A DNA stretch of 64,000 bases from Straminergon stramineum. Its lineage: Eukaryota > Streptophyta > Bryopsida > Hypnales > Calliergonaceae. The notes beneath the pieces are model-generated. The model did no database searches. It was not told the origin of the DNA and saw only the letters and a list, made by a program, of their open reading frames with translations. A program made the position numbers and the translations under genes. Shown in pieces: positions 11,151-21,842 of this stretch. Position 1 is the first letter of the stretch. Each line of letters opens with the position of its first letter. The stretch covers positions 20,262,248 to 20,326,247 of the forward strand of contig OY987266.1 in the NCBI GenBank assembly GCA_963920665.1, in the 5' to 3' direction.

Positions 11151-12407
11151 ATGGCCACCACGGAGGCTTCAGGAGATGTGGAGCTTGGGAGCAGACAAAA
11201 CCTTGCAGTAGATCAGCCTGCCCCACCGATTGTTCTCGAGCAAGCGAGGTTGGGGAATCTTGACCTGTTCCGGACTGAACTGGAGAGCGGCAAACATCCT
11301 TTGGCCTTCGAAGCTGGACGTGCCATGTACTTCAACCGAACTGCTCTCCACTTGGCGGCAATGGAGGGGCACGAGGAGATTGTGGAATTCATATTGAGTT
11401 GCCCAGAGATTTCCAGAGAGGTTGTGAACGCCAAGGATTGCTTTGGCTACACCCCGCTGCACTTGGCAGTCCGGCACTCGCACGAGAACGTGGTGAAACT
11501 CCTCACGACATCTTCGTGGGTGCTCCCGGACATATTTCTTGCAGCCAGCAGTGAGCCAGATGATCTCCGTTGGAACTGCGGCGGCTGCACACCTCTCCAC
11601 TTGGCTGTGATGGCTGCGGTGAAAGGAGACACAGCCATAGCCAGGCTCCTCCTGCGACAACCTCGTCAACTAGAGTCTGCGTATGCTCCTGTGAACATCT
11701 ATGCCATGAGCTGGAATAGCGAGACGCCCTTGGACTTAGCACGGCAGAAAAACTTTGAGCACCTCGTGAGGCTTCTGGAAAACTCAGATATGAACTATCT
11801 GCAGCAAGAAAGAGACAGGAATGCCATGTCCGCGAATGCTATCCTGGTGGGTGCGGCCCTGGTGGCGGCAGCGGCCTTCGGGGCGTTGTTGCAGCCTCCT
11901 GGCGGCATCCCGAACCCAGATTCTGAAGCACCATCTCCAAGCCCTTCTGCGTCCACTTGGTCCTCAAGGAGGGAAACTGTATGGAGCAGGCTCTTTTTTT
12001 ATTATACTGGGTTTGCTTTTTGCTGTTCAATGGTGGCCCTTGCGCTTGGAACGTTGGCCACTTTCCCGATTCCAGCTGCATCGTTGAAAGTGGAGGTAAA
12101 GCTGCTGCGGAGAGCGGTGGGTAATGCACAAGAGCTTCTGGTGTTAGCCCTTGTATTTCTCATGGACGCCTTCTCGTTTGCTGTCAGTTTAGTTCTCCAC
12201 AAGTTTGCAGCAGGGATTTACCACAATTTTGTTTATTATATAATTACCTGGTTTCCTTTAATCCTTCATTGTTTTGTACTATACACATTCGGCTCATGGA
12301 AGCCTAGAATGAGAGAGCAGTATAGGATCAAGACACGATTTACCCTTATGATCAGTTTAGTCATTTCTGCGATCTTTTTAATTTATAGTCGCGTAGTATA
12401 TTTGTGA
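11151..12407 (+). CDS. Ankyrin-repeat PGG-domain membrane protein, A-type
   Basis: Predicted protein of 418 residues. Residues about 29-215 form four to five ankyrin repeats; TALHLAA (64-70), TPLHLAV (101-107) and TPLHLAV (147-153) are clear helix-1 cores and TPLDLA (192-197) marks the last. A PGG domain follows: NAILVGAALVAAAAFGALLQ (229-248) then an intact PPGG (249-252), and four further hydrophobic segments near 281-305, 329-350, 359-380 and 397-416. This is the layout of plant ACD6/ITN1-like proteins, which act in membranes in defence and stress signalling; the role is inferred from family. The start is ATGGCC at 11151; the frame is open further upstream but only with TTG. The ankyrin half is near-identical to the paralogues at 35454 and 58554, whereas the C-terminus instead matches the pseudogenes at 14.1, 38.9 and 60.3 kb. 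Single exon as read. Confidence 0.88.
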   Translation: MATTEASGDVELGSRQNLAVDQPAPPIVLEQARLGNLDLFRTELESGKHPLAFEAGRAMYFNRTALHLAAMEGHEEIVEFILSCPEISREVVNAKDCFGYTPLHLAVRHSHENVVKLLTTSSWVLPDIFLAASSEPDDLRWNCGGCTPLHLAVMAAVKGDTAIARLLLRQPRQLESAYAPVNIYAMSWNSETPLDLARQKNFEHLVRLLENSDMNYLQQERDRNAMSANAILVGAALVAAAAFGALLQPPGGIPNPDSEAPSPSPSASTWSSRRETVWSRLFFYYTGFAFCCSMVALALGTLATFPIPAASLKVEVKLLRRAVGNAQELLVLALVFLMDAFSFAVSLVLHKFAAGIYHNFVYYIITWFPLILHCFVLYTFGSWKPRMREQYRIKTRFTLMISLVISAIFLIYSRVVYL

Positions 12408-13278
12408 CATAATTGATGAGAACTGGTGGTCTTGATGAGGTTGAATGGATTTGAGTGATCTTAGTGAAAACTATTCCGACCCGGAATTGTCAGATACGGA
12501 AGGGATACTGTTAGAATATGTTGCTCAGTAATTTATATAGTTTGTGAACGATATGCTTAGAAGTTAAGATTCAGGTAAGATCAGCAGTGGAAGTGGTATA
12601 CTGACATTGCCAAATGTTCAAAATTTTATGGGACCCAATGTCCAGGTAATGAAATCAGGGTCTGGTATATTCATTTACATTACGATTTAGAAGTATTGTA
12701 TTTGGAGCTTTTGTGGAGGAGATGGTTGATACCAACCCTAAACCTTCAACGTGTTCAAAACTTGACTAATTTTTTTGTTGTAGGAGATGCACTTGAAATA
12801 GATAGAATTTGAGCATGTGAGAGAATGTCAAATACAACATTGGAATCCCACTTTTTGCTAGGCCATTGGCAATGTATCCCTAATTGTGAATCCTGATTAG
12901 TGTTGGTGTGAGAGTAGTAAGTACACAATAGGCCTAGTATGAAATAGGGTGACAATCAAGAGCGATTAGGACAGTGGTGAATAGTGCAACCATGAGTCCT
13001 AGCACAGTAAGATGGAAGTTCCGCCCCATGCCACCAAGTGACATACCAAGTGACATGCTAAGTGCCACGAGTAGAGTGCATGTTAGAAGTCCCGGGCACT
13101 GGGACTTAGCAATGTGAGTTGGAAATGAGAACTAATGCTGTGAGTGTGTGGCATATGTAGTGTTAGTTAGTTTGGGCCTAAGTAATACTAGAATTGGAGC
13201 ATAGTGAGCTCTGAAAGCTATGAAGGGCTCTTGAAGTCTATTTGGAGCTATAAGGTGTTACTAGGACCACGACACAAT
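12408..13278. other. Downstream region of A-type gene
   Basis: No gene. From 12408 to about 12900 the sequence is a diverged copy of what follows the A-type pseudogenes (compare 39490-40240). Shared landmarks include TTGCTYAGT, GCAGTGGAAGTGG and GGAGATGC. This shows that the gene carries its own A-type 3' flank. The rest to 13278 has no recognised content. Confidence 0.55.
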
Positions 13279-13467
13279 GGGCCCTCAACCTATCACAAAA
13301 GAGCCTGTTGACAACTCTTGTAACACTTACTTCCCCCTTATTGAATGCCAGTGCATTAGTCTTTGACAAGATTACGTCAAAAGACAAATTTGTTAGAGTG
13401 ATTCTAGCTTATCTTCCTCTAATTACTACTCTGATTATTTTTTTAATTTTTAACTACTAGGCCTAAG
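13279..13467 (+). pseudogene. C-terminal remnant of a B-type ankyrin gene
   Basis: Aligns with the last about 190 bp of the gene at 35454-36605, from CAAAAGAGYCTGTTG through CCTCTAATTACTACTCTG to the stop and on into its 3' flank. Small deletions and substitutions break the frame. It shows that a B-type gene, like those intact in copies 2 and 3, once existed here downstream of the A-type gene. Confidence 0.75.
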
Positions 13468-14099
13468 AAGGCTACTTGGGGATATTTTTTAATTGATTCT
13501 TATTTCCTTTCGTCCAGTACGTGAAGTACTCTTATTTTACATGAAAGGTTACTAATCTTTCAAAAGAAAGAAAAAAGAAAAGTAAAGGACTACAACCCTA
13601 TATTTGCACTTTGAAAGATTTGATGAAGTGCACAAGGTGCAATTGAGGAATTTTGATCACTCTTACATTAACCCCTAAACAACAAAAGATCCCAAGTTAG
13701 AAATTGGACAATTCAAGTGATCGTAATGTGAAAAATATAATTCAAATGAGGTCATTTTTCATGTCATAGTAGTCAGTGAAGAGCATTACACATGTTGGTC
13801 AAATTATAATCCAAATTGAACCAAAATAGTCTACAAATGACCTATTCAAATTGGCTCATTAAAACATCAAGTCAAAACTTGATATCTTGGTCCTCTAGGG
13901 ATGCTACACTAGCTAACTTGCACAATTTATTTTTGTGAACCTCCTTACTGTGACTAGGTGTGGACAAACACTTTTGGACATAGCCCAAGAGGGATTCCAT
14001 CCGCACTGTTATGAAGGATTTTTTTTCATGGTAAACTTTAGTTTTCCTTTTGATGAACTCAATGTGGAAATTATTTGAAGCTTGTGACATTGTTGGCAC
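13468..14099. other. Conserved inter-gene spacer, copy 1
   Basis: Non-coding, matching 36606-37406 and 59690-60290. The shared tract includes GGTGCAATTGAGGAATTTTG and CATTTTTCATGTCA. Open frames in it are not maintained between copies. Confidence 0.6.
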
Positions 14100-14672
14100 T
14101 CTTGGATTCAAACTGATTGCAGTAATATGGAGAGAGGATTGCAATTCTCGATCTCTAATGCGATTCTTGTGGGTTTCGGCTTTGGTGATAGCAGCGTCCT
14201 TCAAGTCGTAGCTGCAACCTCCTGCAGGCATTCTGGTTCCATATTCTGGGGCACTATCTTCAAGTCCTATATTCGGAAGTGCGGACAAGTACTGGAACTT
14301 TGTCTTTTATATACATATGTGTTGCATTTGATTTTACTTTTTTAGTGGTGACCCTTATGATTGGAACTGTGGCCACTTGACTGGGCCACAAGCTATCTTC
14401 AGTAGATGCATGAGATGATGTAGCTACAAAAGGCCGTTAAGACTACACAATTGTATCTATTTCCAACCCCATTCTATTTCTTCATTTGCGGGCAGTATAG
14501 TGGTCCACAATTTTACAGCAATCTATGGGACAACGATTTATTATATTGTAACCTAGCTTCTTTCCATTGCTTTTGTTTATGTTTTATACATTTTTTTGCA
14601 TCATGGCGATTCAAATTTCATCCAAATTATGGTATGAAGATGCAAGTGACAATAGTATGTTGTACACTCTTG

Positions 14673-16139
14673 GGTGATTGCAAGAAACACTTCATGTTTT
14701 TGAATCAAAAAGGCAGTTTCTAGCCAAAGGATCGATAGTACTATATAGAACTATTAATCCCTAAATGCCCAAGCCTTTTCAAGTGTGTTTTGACTATAAG
14801 AAAAGAGCATTGGCTTGTAGTTATCCTCAATGAAGCAAATTGTGTTTTTTTCCAAATCTAACTGTATAGATGTTAATAGAGCTTGTTCATTAGTATGCAC
14901 ACCAATTTTGAGTGTGAAATTTCCTAGGAGTTGTGAGATTATACCAAGGGAAATATATATTTTCTATTTGTAGTATGTTGTCTTTGTCCACAATGTTTCA
15001 AAAATTTGCATATATATGTTTGGGGGGATTGGAGGTAACATGACCAACTTCAAAGAGTGTTAGCACACTAAAATGTACTTCCAAAAAACTTAATTTCACA
15101 TGAAAATACATCAAACTCATTACACAATCCACCTTGCAATTGTTGAAATGCAATTTTCATTCATAAGTAGAAATTGCAAATAGCTTCAAATAAACACTTG
15201 CATGTTGAAATTCTCAATGGTGAAAATCATGAAAAGATTTTAAACTTTTCATTAGGACCATTCTCAAAGCAAATGGATAAGTACAATTTCTTAGATCTCA
15301 AATCAAATGAAATTGCCAAGCTTTGCATAAAGCCGGGAAATGAAGTAAAATTAGCAAGCTTTACACTACACTTTTAGTACACATAATATGCCTTTAAAGA
15401 CCTCTCAATAATTGAATATGTACTTTTCTCAATGAAAAATGAAAATTTTCCATAGTTAACCCTCAAAACTACCCAAAAATCTTTTTAAACCTATTACAAG
15501 AATTTACCTACCAACACAGAAATGGGCCTGAAATTTTACATCGACCATATATGGTTGACTGGGTAGTTAGGGGTTAATATTGTTGTTAGCAGCCGATCGA
15601 CAAATCTAAACAGTTGATTTAAGGCACCTATTGATCTGTACCATCACTTTAGTACTCTATAGTACTATAGATTATTGTGGGGTACTACAAAAGTCATTGA
15701 GAGCAAAAAATAGCATTGCACCAAAACATTCATGTAAGAAAATTTTTTCCCTCTTTGTAGCTTTTGTGCAAAGGAAGGTTACTTTGACCCCATGTGTGTG
15801 ATCAATATGTTTCTATTTTCATAAAAAAAATGATCCTCAATCCTTGTAATGTTAGTAGACCTCCAACATGTCCAATTTGTAGTTTCGAATTTGCATTTTT
15901 GGGTTAAAAATAGGACTAAAAAACTCCAAAATGGCAGAAAATAGACATCCAAGAGGAGGCAGTTTAAAAATAATAAATAAATTTTGAAAAATCGAGAAAA
16001 AATCTCAGTGTTTGCAACTACCACCTGTACCTTCCTTTCAAATTTCATACCAAAAGGGCAAACGATATAAAATTTATGAGAAAAAAACACTTGTTCAAAG
16101 AGAAGACAAAAAATAGGAAAAGTGTTTCTTGTAATCACC
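14673..16139. mobile_element. F2-family TIR element inside pseudogene
   Basis: Left end GGTGATTGCAAGAAACACTT and inverted right end GGTGATTACAAGAAACACTT differ at one of 20 positions. The 6-bp duplication CTCTTG is at 14667-14672 and 16140-16145. Copy 2 (near 39440) and copy 3 hold the uninterrupted site. The right part (about 15840-16130) is homologous to the central region (2640-2930) of the element at 1818-8515. A TTAA element is nested within it. Confidence 0.88.
14758..15573. mobile_element. TTAA-flanked element nested in F2 element
   Basis: TTAA at 14754-14757 and 15574-15577. Inside, TCCCTAAATGCCCA faces the inverted CCCCTAACTACCCA. No ORF of note. Same terminal pattern as the other TTAA elements here. 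Confidence 0.65.
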
Positions 16140-16210
16140 CTCTTGTACCCTCTTGTATGGACTCATTTTTGCAGTTACCAAATTCATGAAAAATTGACAC
16201 CACCTCATAA

Positions 16211-16799
16211 AAAGTTGTGATTTTCATAGTTTGAATGGATTGAATTTCAAAGGGCCAAACTCACGTACCGATTCTTGGTGTCAACTGGTTTGGCTAGGAG
16301 TGGTCAGACACAGTAGGGACATTGTTTGATTGTGTTGCTTAGTACTTTAGTTAGTTTTGTGAACAATATGCTTAACACTTTGGATTCAGAACAAGGCAAC
16401 AGTAGAATCAGTGAATTGGCATCGTGAACTAGCAACAAATTGTTGAGGATCCAAAGTCCTGGTAATGCGAAATTTACAAGGGTTTGAATGTTTGAACCTC
16501 TGTTGGAGCTATAATACAAACTCATGTTTCTTGCGTGGACAGTCAATGACTCACTGTCAACATGGTAGGCTTTTGGAATAATAAACTAATTTTAAATTTT
16601 GGATGTGGCATGAATTTTATCACTCATAGTTAGGTTGTACATGTGGGTTCCCACATTGGATTCAAATGGTATTTTTAAATTTTGAAAATTCAGTATGAGT
16701 GTTGGAGAATGGGCCTAGAAAGCAAGTCGTTCAAGGATTGTTGTGGATTGTGCATGGAGCGAAGTGAGTAAGAAGTGTTCATTTGGAGAGTTGATTTTG
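16211..16799. other. Conserved downstream tract, copy 1, before Copia
   Basis: Non-coding. Matches 39486-40090 (copy 2) and 60946-62100 (copy 3, with insertions), for example CCGATTCTTGGTGTCAA and TGTTCAGGATCCAGAGTC-like tracts. It supplies the empty-site comparison for the Copia insertion. Confidence 0.65.
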
Positions 16800-16995
16800 T
16801 GTTAGAGTGGAATAAGTATGCATAATAGTTTTATATTAATTAATAAAAGAGTTTGTGATAGCCTTCTTATGCGAGGAGAGAACATTGCTACTGTAACGTA
16901 ACGGTGTCTGTAATAGGCATGGCTGTTGAGTAACGTAACGGTGTTTGTAACAGGCATGACTGTTGAGTCTTAGTTATAGTCTAAATGCACTAACA
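16800..16995 (-). repeat. 3' LTR of Copia element
   Basis: Bounded by TGTTAG...CTAACA inverted ends. Contains two internal copies of a roughly 37-bp unit with GTAACGGTGTCTGTAA. On the element's own strand it directly follows the polypurine tract. Confidence 0.95.
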
Positions 16996-17006
16996 CCCCC
17001 CCTTTA
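16996..17006 (-). other. Polypurine tract of Copia element
   Basis: On the minus strand AAAGGGGGGG immediately precedes the 3' LTR start TGTTAG. This is the plus-strand primer site and fixes the LTR boundary. Confidence 0.9.
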
Positions 17007-17079
17007 GCTGCATAGCTTAATTGAATTAGAGTTGTCAAAGTTTTGCCAAGTTTCAAACTGAAAAGAAGCATCATAATAA

Positions 17080-17522
17080 CTATACGCCCCCTTGTTTCGA
17101 GTCAGAGGAAACTGGGTGACTAAGTCCTTGAATACAGGCCAGATGTTTAATTTTGGGTAGTGACTTTATCAAAATATTTGCGCACATGGTGGCTGTAGGA
17201 GTGAATAACAATTTAAGAAGCTTTGATTGAACTTTTTCACATAGAAAATAATACCGCAGATCAATGTGCTTTGATCGATCGTGATGCTTGGGATTCTCAT
17301 TGAGTGAGATACAAGATTGGTTGTCGCAGTAGATAACGCTAGGAAATGAAAGCGGATAATCAAGTTATGTAATAATAGATTGAAGCCAAAGAAGTTCTTT
17401 GGTAGCTGTGGCGGCGGCGATGTACTCAGCCTCTGTTGACGAGAGAGCAACGATAGATTGCTTGCGACTGTGCCATTAGAATAGACAAGCAGAATCAAGT
17501 TGAAATATGTATCCTGAGTTGA
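17080..17522 (-). pseudogene. Copia RNase H region (broken)
   Basis: The frame reads through SRKQSIVALSSTEAEYIAAA, the conserved Copia RNase H block, then CDNQS, NPKHHDRSKHID and a terminal QGGV stop at 17080-17082. In-frame stops interrupt it just after WSDADWAGDPDTQ, in the CLFW segment and before the CDNQS block. A longer open frame here is in another phase and is not the protein. Confidence 0.85.
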
Positions 17523-18626
17523 TCATTGAGTATCTGGATCGCCGGCCCAATCCGCATCACTCCAACCACAAAGGTGGTGAGGAGAATCAGATGCAAGAGT
17601 GGAACTTGTATACTCTAGGCCTTGCTTGGAAGATCCTCGGAGGTAACGAAAAACATGTTTAACTCCTAGCCAATGAGCAAGAGCAGGCCGTTGCATGAAC
17701 TGCGCCAAATGATTGACAGCAAAGGCTAAATCCCAACGAGTACAGGTGACAAGATACTGTAGACTCCCAAGTGCTTGTTTATAGGGAGTGTGATCCATGA
17801 GATGTTCATTAACAATAGATAGGTTATTAGCTTGGTCCTTGGAATATTGTATGCTAGCTTTAAGTGGCATGGTAACGGCATGGGAATTTTCCATATGAAA
17901 CTTAATTAAAAGATTTGTAATGTATTTTTCTTGGCTTAACTTTAAAATCTTATCGCAACAATCTCTTTGAATTTGAATACCAAGTATATAACCAATCTCG
18001 TGGTTATCTATCATTGAAAAATGCTGAGAGAAAAGAGCCTTCATAGCGGATAGAAATTCGAAGTTATCAAATATAAGAATGAGGTCATCAATATATAAGC
18101 CCAATATTAATACTGAAGAGTTTAAACGTTTAAGGTAAACGTTAGGATTGGAGATACATCTGGTAAAACCTTGGGTGAGAAGAAACGTATCGAAAGTTTC
18201 ATACCAGACACGAGATGCCTGCTTTAGGCCATATAAGGACTTTAATAGCTTACAAACAGGATGTTCATGACCAAGCTGAATGTATCCTTCAGGTTGTGAT
18301 ATATAGATTTCTTCATGTAAAATACCGTGCAAAAAAGCAGTAATTACATCCATCTAGTGTATGTGATAATCGAATAGGGTAGCCAAGGCTAAAAGAATTT
18401 GGAATGATGTCATTCGAATAACTGGAGAAAAAGTGTCAGAATAGTCGATGCCTTCCTGTTGGGTAAAACCACGAGCAACCAATCTCGCTTTGAATCGCAG
18501 AAGAGTACTGTCAGAGTGAAATTTTCTGCGAAATAACCACTTGGTACTGATAATAGAGTGATGCGGTGGAAGATCAACAAGATCCCAAGTGTGATTACGC
18601 ATCAAGGATTGATATTCACTGTCCAT
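17523..18626 (-). pseudogene. Copia reverse transcriptase (broken)
   Basis: Conserved blocks in order are KARLVARGFTQQEGIDY, FSPVIR, MDVITAFLHG, PEGY, YGLKQA and the catalytic YIDDL (normally YVDDL). A TAG at 18354-18356 replaces the glutamine expected in the xHQMDV motif and splits RT in two. Several more stops separate it from the integrase upstream (18627-18782). RT would copy the RNA to cDNA in the cytoplasmic particle. Confidence 0.92.
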
Positions 18627-18782
18627 GGCTTGTTTCCATTCGCGAGAGTACTTGCCTGAAAGAGCTTTAGTAACTATAAGGGGATCAACAAGTTGGGCTA
18701 ATAGGCCAAAAGTGTATAAATTAGTGTCATAAAAATGGGGATTCTTTCTTTGGCCTTTATTTGGACGTTGGGATCGCCGAGG

Positions 18783-20063
18783 CTAAGGAGAATGATCAAA
18801 TTGATGAGCTTGGTGCTCATGAGATCGTTGATGAGCTGACATGATAGGTGGAGAGTCAGGAGGAGAATCAGGGGGATCTAGAGGAGGTGGGGTCATTGGC
18901 GGGTCCGATTTTAAGTTGGATGATTTTAAAACAACCGGTGAAAGGTTGGGCAGGTTGTTGTGAAGTGTTGATGACTTCAGGGAGTGTACAACAATAGAGT
19001 AGAAATCGCCAGTTTCATAGAATCTAGTTGGTAAACTGTGATCGGAAAGAACAGGGGACTCACGATCAAGTAACAAAGAATCTTTTGAAAAGAGAACATC
19101 ATGATTAGTAATAATCTTTTGTGTGTCACAATTACAAAGTTGATATCCTTTGATGCCAACAGGAATACCATAGCCAATAAAAATACATTTTTGTGTTTTT
19201 AAATCGAATTTCTTCCGTTGCTCATCTAGTATGTGAACATAGGCAGTGCATCCAAAGATGTGAAGATTGCGAAGATCAGGCTTGAGGCTAGTCCAAAGTT
19301 CATAGGGTGTAATATTAGTTAAGGCTGAGGTAAAAGAACAATTTTGTAAGTAACAGGCTGTAGAAATGGCTTCAGCCCAGAAAGAAGTACTAAGTTGAGC
19401 AATTTTGAGCATACTATTGGTGGATTCCACCAAAGTGCGATTATTACACTCAAAAATCCCATTTTGAGCTAGATTATATGGATTAGTGAGTTGGCATTGA
19501 AAACCATGATCTTCACAAAAACAATTGAAGACGTGGGATGTAAATTTGCCCCGATTGTCAAAACGTAAGATGAGAATCTTGTGATTATGAAAATGGTTTT
19601 CAACTAGTGTTTTATAAGTTTGAAATTGTGATAAAACAATTGATTTCTTAGACAAGAAGTATACATAATTGAACTTGGAAAAATCATCAATAAATAATAG
19701 AAAGTAGAGGGCACCACCAAGAGAAGGTGTGTTCATAGGACCGCACAAGTCTATATGAATCAAGGACAGGGGTATAGTAGCTCGTGTAGCAGAATCTTTG
19801 GGATAGAAACTGTGAGCTTGTTTACCAGAAACGCAACCTTCACACAAAGGTAAATAAGATTTGAGTGAAGGAAGTCCTAGAATGAGATCATGAGTTTTCA
19901 TATAAGTCAAGGAACGAATATTTAAATATCCCAAGCGATAATGCCATTTAAGTGTCTCATAATCTGATTTAGTAAATGTGGTAGCCACAGAATTTGACTC
20001 GACTGGTGGAAGACCAATGCCGAGGGAGAATAAACTACCTTCTTTAGAGATATAAAATTGCAT
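18783..20063 (-). pseudogene. Copia GAG-pre-integrase and integrase core
   Basis: A long open stretch of about 426 codons. WHYRLGYLNIRSL and CEGCVSGKQ form the pre-integrase zinc region. The core follows with IHIDLCGPM (first Asp), RFDNRGKF (second Asp) and NGIFECNNRTL (Glu). The triad is kept, but RFDNRGKF departs from the usual SDNGGEF, consistent with decay. It lacks an independent start because it is part of the gag-pol polyprotein. Confidence 0.9.
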
Positions 20064-21317
20064 TTGCTGATTAGAAGTCGGCGATTTTGTTTTTATGATA
20101 CATTCGGTTTGAGCAAATGTTATAACAGTGTTTCCTGAAGTGGTGAGTTGACTTACTGAGATTAGATTTTTAGCAAACCCGGGTACATATAATACATCTA
20201 GTATGAGTAAAGGGGTCCCATCTGGTATTTGTAAAAGTATTGAACCAAATCCTAGAACATGGTGTGTACTTTTGTCACCTAAAAGAATAATTCTTGGAGT
20301 ATCAAGATGCTGATAATCTCAAAATAGGTCCTTCACAGGAGACATATGTTGGCTTGCACCTGAATCGAGGTACCAAGAAGAAGAAATGATGGAGGTATTA
20401 TCAAATGTAGCAAAGAAAAGATAAGCTGGGGAATCAATAGTGAAAGCGCTATTCGATTGGTGTCCCTTCCGTGCTTGGTCACGCTTTTTCTTGTGGCAGT
20501 CAGGTGATTTATGACCTGGAATCCCGCAGTAGTGACAAATGATAGTTGCTCAAGTTGATGACATAGAATTTGGAGGAAATCATTGTCCCTGCAAACTTTT
20601 TCCAAGTTGGAAGCGGAAGTTTGGTTGATTGTTCCTCGAAAATGAACCAGTTGTTGTAAATTTACTAGTGGAAGGCTTCATAAACTTGCCCTTCACATAA
20701 AATGCACTTGTCTTTGAATGTGAAACCTTGGACAAGTTAATTGCATGTTGTTGAAGAATATTAGAAAGCAGATCCGTAAATGAGAGATCTGTGAGACCAC
20801 CTTGGGTAGTAATGAAAGCACTCTATGAATCAGGAAGTGCCCCGAGAAAAAGATTAACTTGCTGTGTGTCTGTAAAGGTACAGCCAGCTATAGCAGTTTC
20901 TTGCAATAAAAATTGCCATGTTTTTAAAAATTCGACAACATCGTTGGAGTCTGACATTTGCAGATGGCATAACTGCTTATGAAGATTAACTTGGCTGGCT
21001 TTATTAGATCTTTCATATAATTGTTTTATACGATCCCAAACTTCTTTGGAAGTTTTTAAAGGACGTAGAGAGATAAGCTATTTTTCGCCACAATGGAGCA
21101 AAATATCAGATCTGGCTTTAGAGTCTTTCAATTGCCAGGCTGAGAGACCGTTAGCGTCAGATGTAGAAGGTGCTACCTTAGTACCGTCCACAACAGTCCA
21201 TAATTCGAACCGAACAAGTAGCATTTCGACCTTAATGCTCCATGTAGTATAATTACTAGCAGTTCACTGCGGAATGTAATAGGCTCTTGAAGCCGAACTG
21301 GATCCAACATTAGCCAT
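20064..21317 (-). pseudogene. Copia gag and protease (broken)
   Basis: Starts at ATG 21317 with MANVGSSSASRAYY. A UBN2-type gag core follows (VWDRIKQLYERSNKASQVNL, then HLQMSDSNDVVEFL), then the CCHC zinc knuckle CHYCGIPGHKSPDC at about 20496-20538 and the aspartic protease motif WYLDSGASQHM with DSGA at about 20355-20366. In-frame stops are seen near 21265, 21079, 20824, 20580, 20550 and 20320. Confidence 0.88.
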
Positions 21318-21375
21318 TTTAAGGTTCAACAAAAGTAATTCGTCCTAAGAATAAGATGAAAATGTGTATCAAGAC

Positions 21376-21816
21376 TTAAAGCTCCTGATGTAGAAAAGAA
21401 GGAATGGTGACGTATGAATCATCTGCAAAGTACTGAGGAATAACCTCATCAAATTGTCTAGGTTCATTATGAACAATGGGTCTTGAATTCAAAAAGACTT
21501 GAGGTGTATTGGAAATCCTGTATGGGATGATGTCAAAGATAGCAAGCTGTTCTTGCAATGTTGCATCCACAAGTTCGATGGGTTCTCGGTAATATGCATT
21601 TGAAAAATCAAAAGTTACTACAGGAGGATCAATGAATCTTAAAATATATGAGATTATCCCATCATCAAAATAATCTGCATCTTCTTCGATTGGAAGTGTA
21701 GGAAAATTGGTTTCAATTACTTGATTAAGGCGCAGCTGTGCTTCGGCTTCTTCTCGAAGCTTGTCAACGATGATCAAGTCGTCGACATCAGCTATTGGTG
21801 CCTTAATATAGCACAT
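21376..21816 (-). CDS. Leader ORF between PBS and gag of the Copia element
   Basis: 146 codons from an ATG at 21816, ending 59 bp before the gag ATG and in a different frame. The product is acidic, with Asp/Glu runs (IADVDDLIIVDK, IEEDADYFDDG), no membrane segment and no recognised domain. It remains open while gag and pol have several stops each. I do not recognise it; it could be an accessory Copia ORF, a captured host fragment, or chance. Position within the element is clear, function is not. Confidence 0.4.
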   Translation of the reverse strand: MCYIKAPIADVDDLIIVDKLREEAEAQLRLNQVIETNFPTLPIEEDADYFDDGIISYILRFIDPPVVTFDFSNAYYREPIELVDATLQEQLAIFDIIPYRISNTPQVFLNSRPIVHNEPRQFDEVIPQYFADDSYVTIPSFLHQEL

Positions 21817-21828
21817 GATGTTTATTGT

Positions 21829-21840
21829 GCTCTGATACCA
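21829..21840 (-). other. Primer binding site, tRNA-iMet type
   Basis: On the minus strand TGGTATCAGAGC lies two bases after the 5' LTR. This is the standard initiator-Met primer site of plant Copia elements and confirms element orientation. Confidence 0.95.
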
Positions 21841-21842
21841 TG

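Larger units (their letters stand above)
14100..16210 (+). pseudogene. Truncated A-type ankyrin pseudogene (PGG/TM part), copy 1
   Basis: Begins at the codons matching the SDxNWLQQE linker of the intact genes, so all ankyrin repeats are missing. NAILVG is readable at the start of the first membrane segment, then frameshifts scramble the frame. Homology continues to 14672, is split by a 1.47-kb TIR element, and resumes at 16140 with TATGGACTCATTTTTGCAGT. Copies 2 and 3 have the same 5' truncation point, so truncation preceded segment duplication. Confidence 0.8.

Noticed and set aside
16790..16800. Clean 5-bp target duplication for the Copia element
   Set aside because: The flanks TTTTG and AATTT do not match exactly; ATTTT is displaced by one base on each side, so only a probable duplication is stated.
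17169..17498. 109-codon minus-strand protein
   Set aside because: Out-of-phase shadow of the Copia RNase H region, whose true frame reads ALSSTEAEY.
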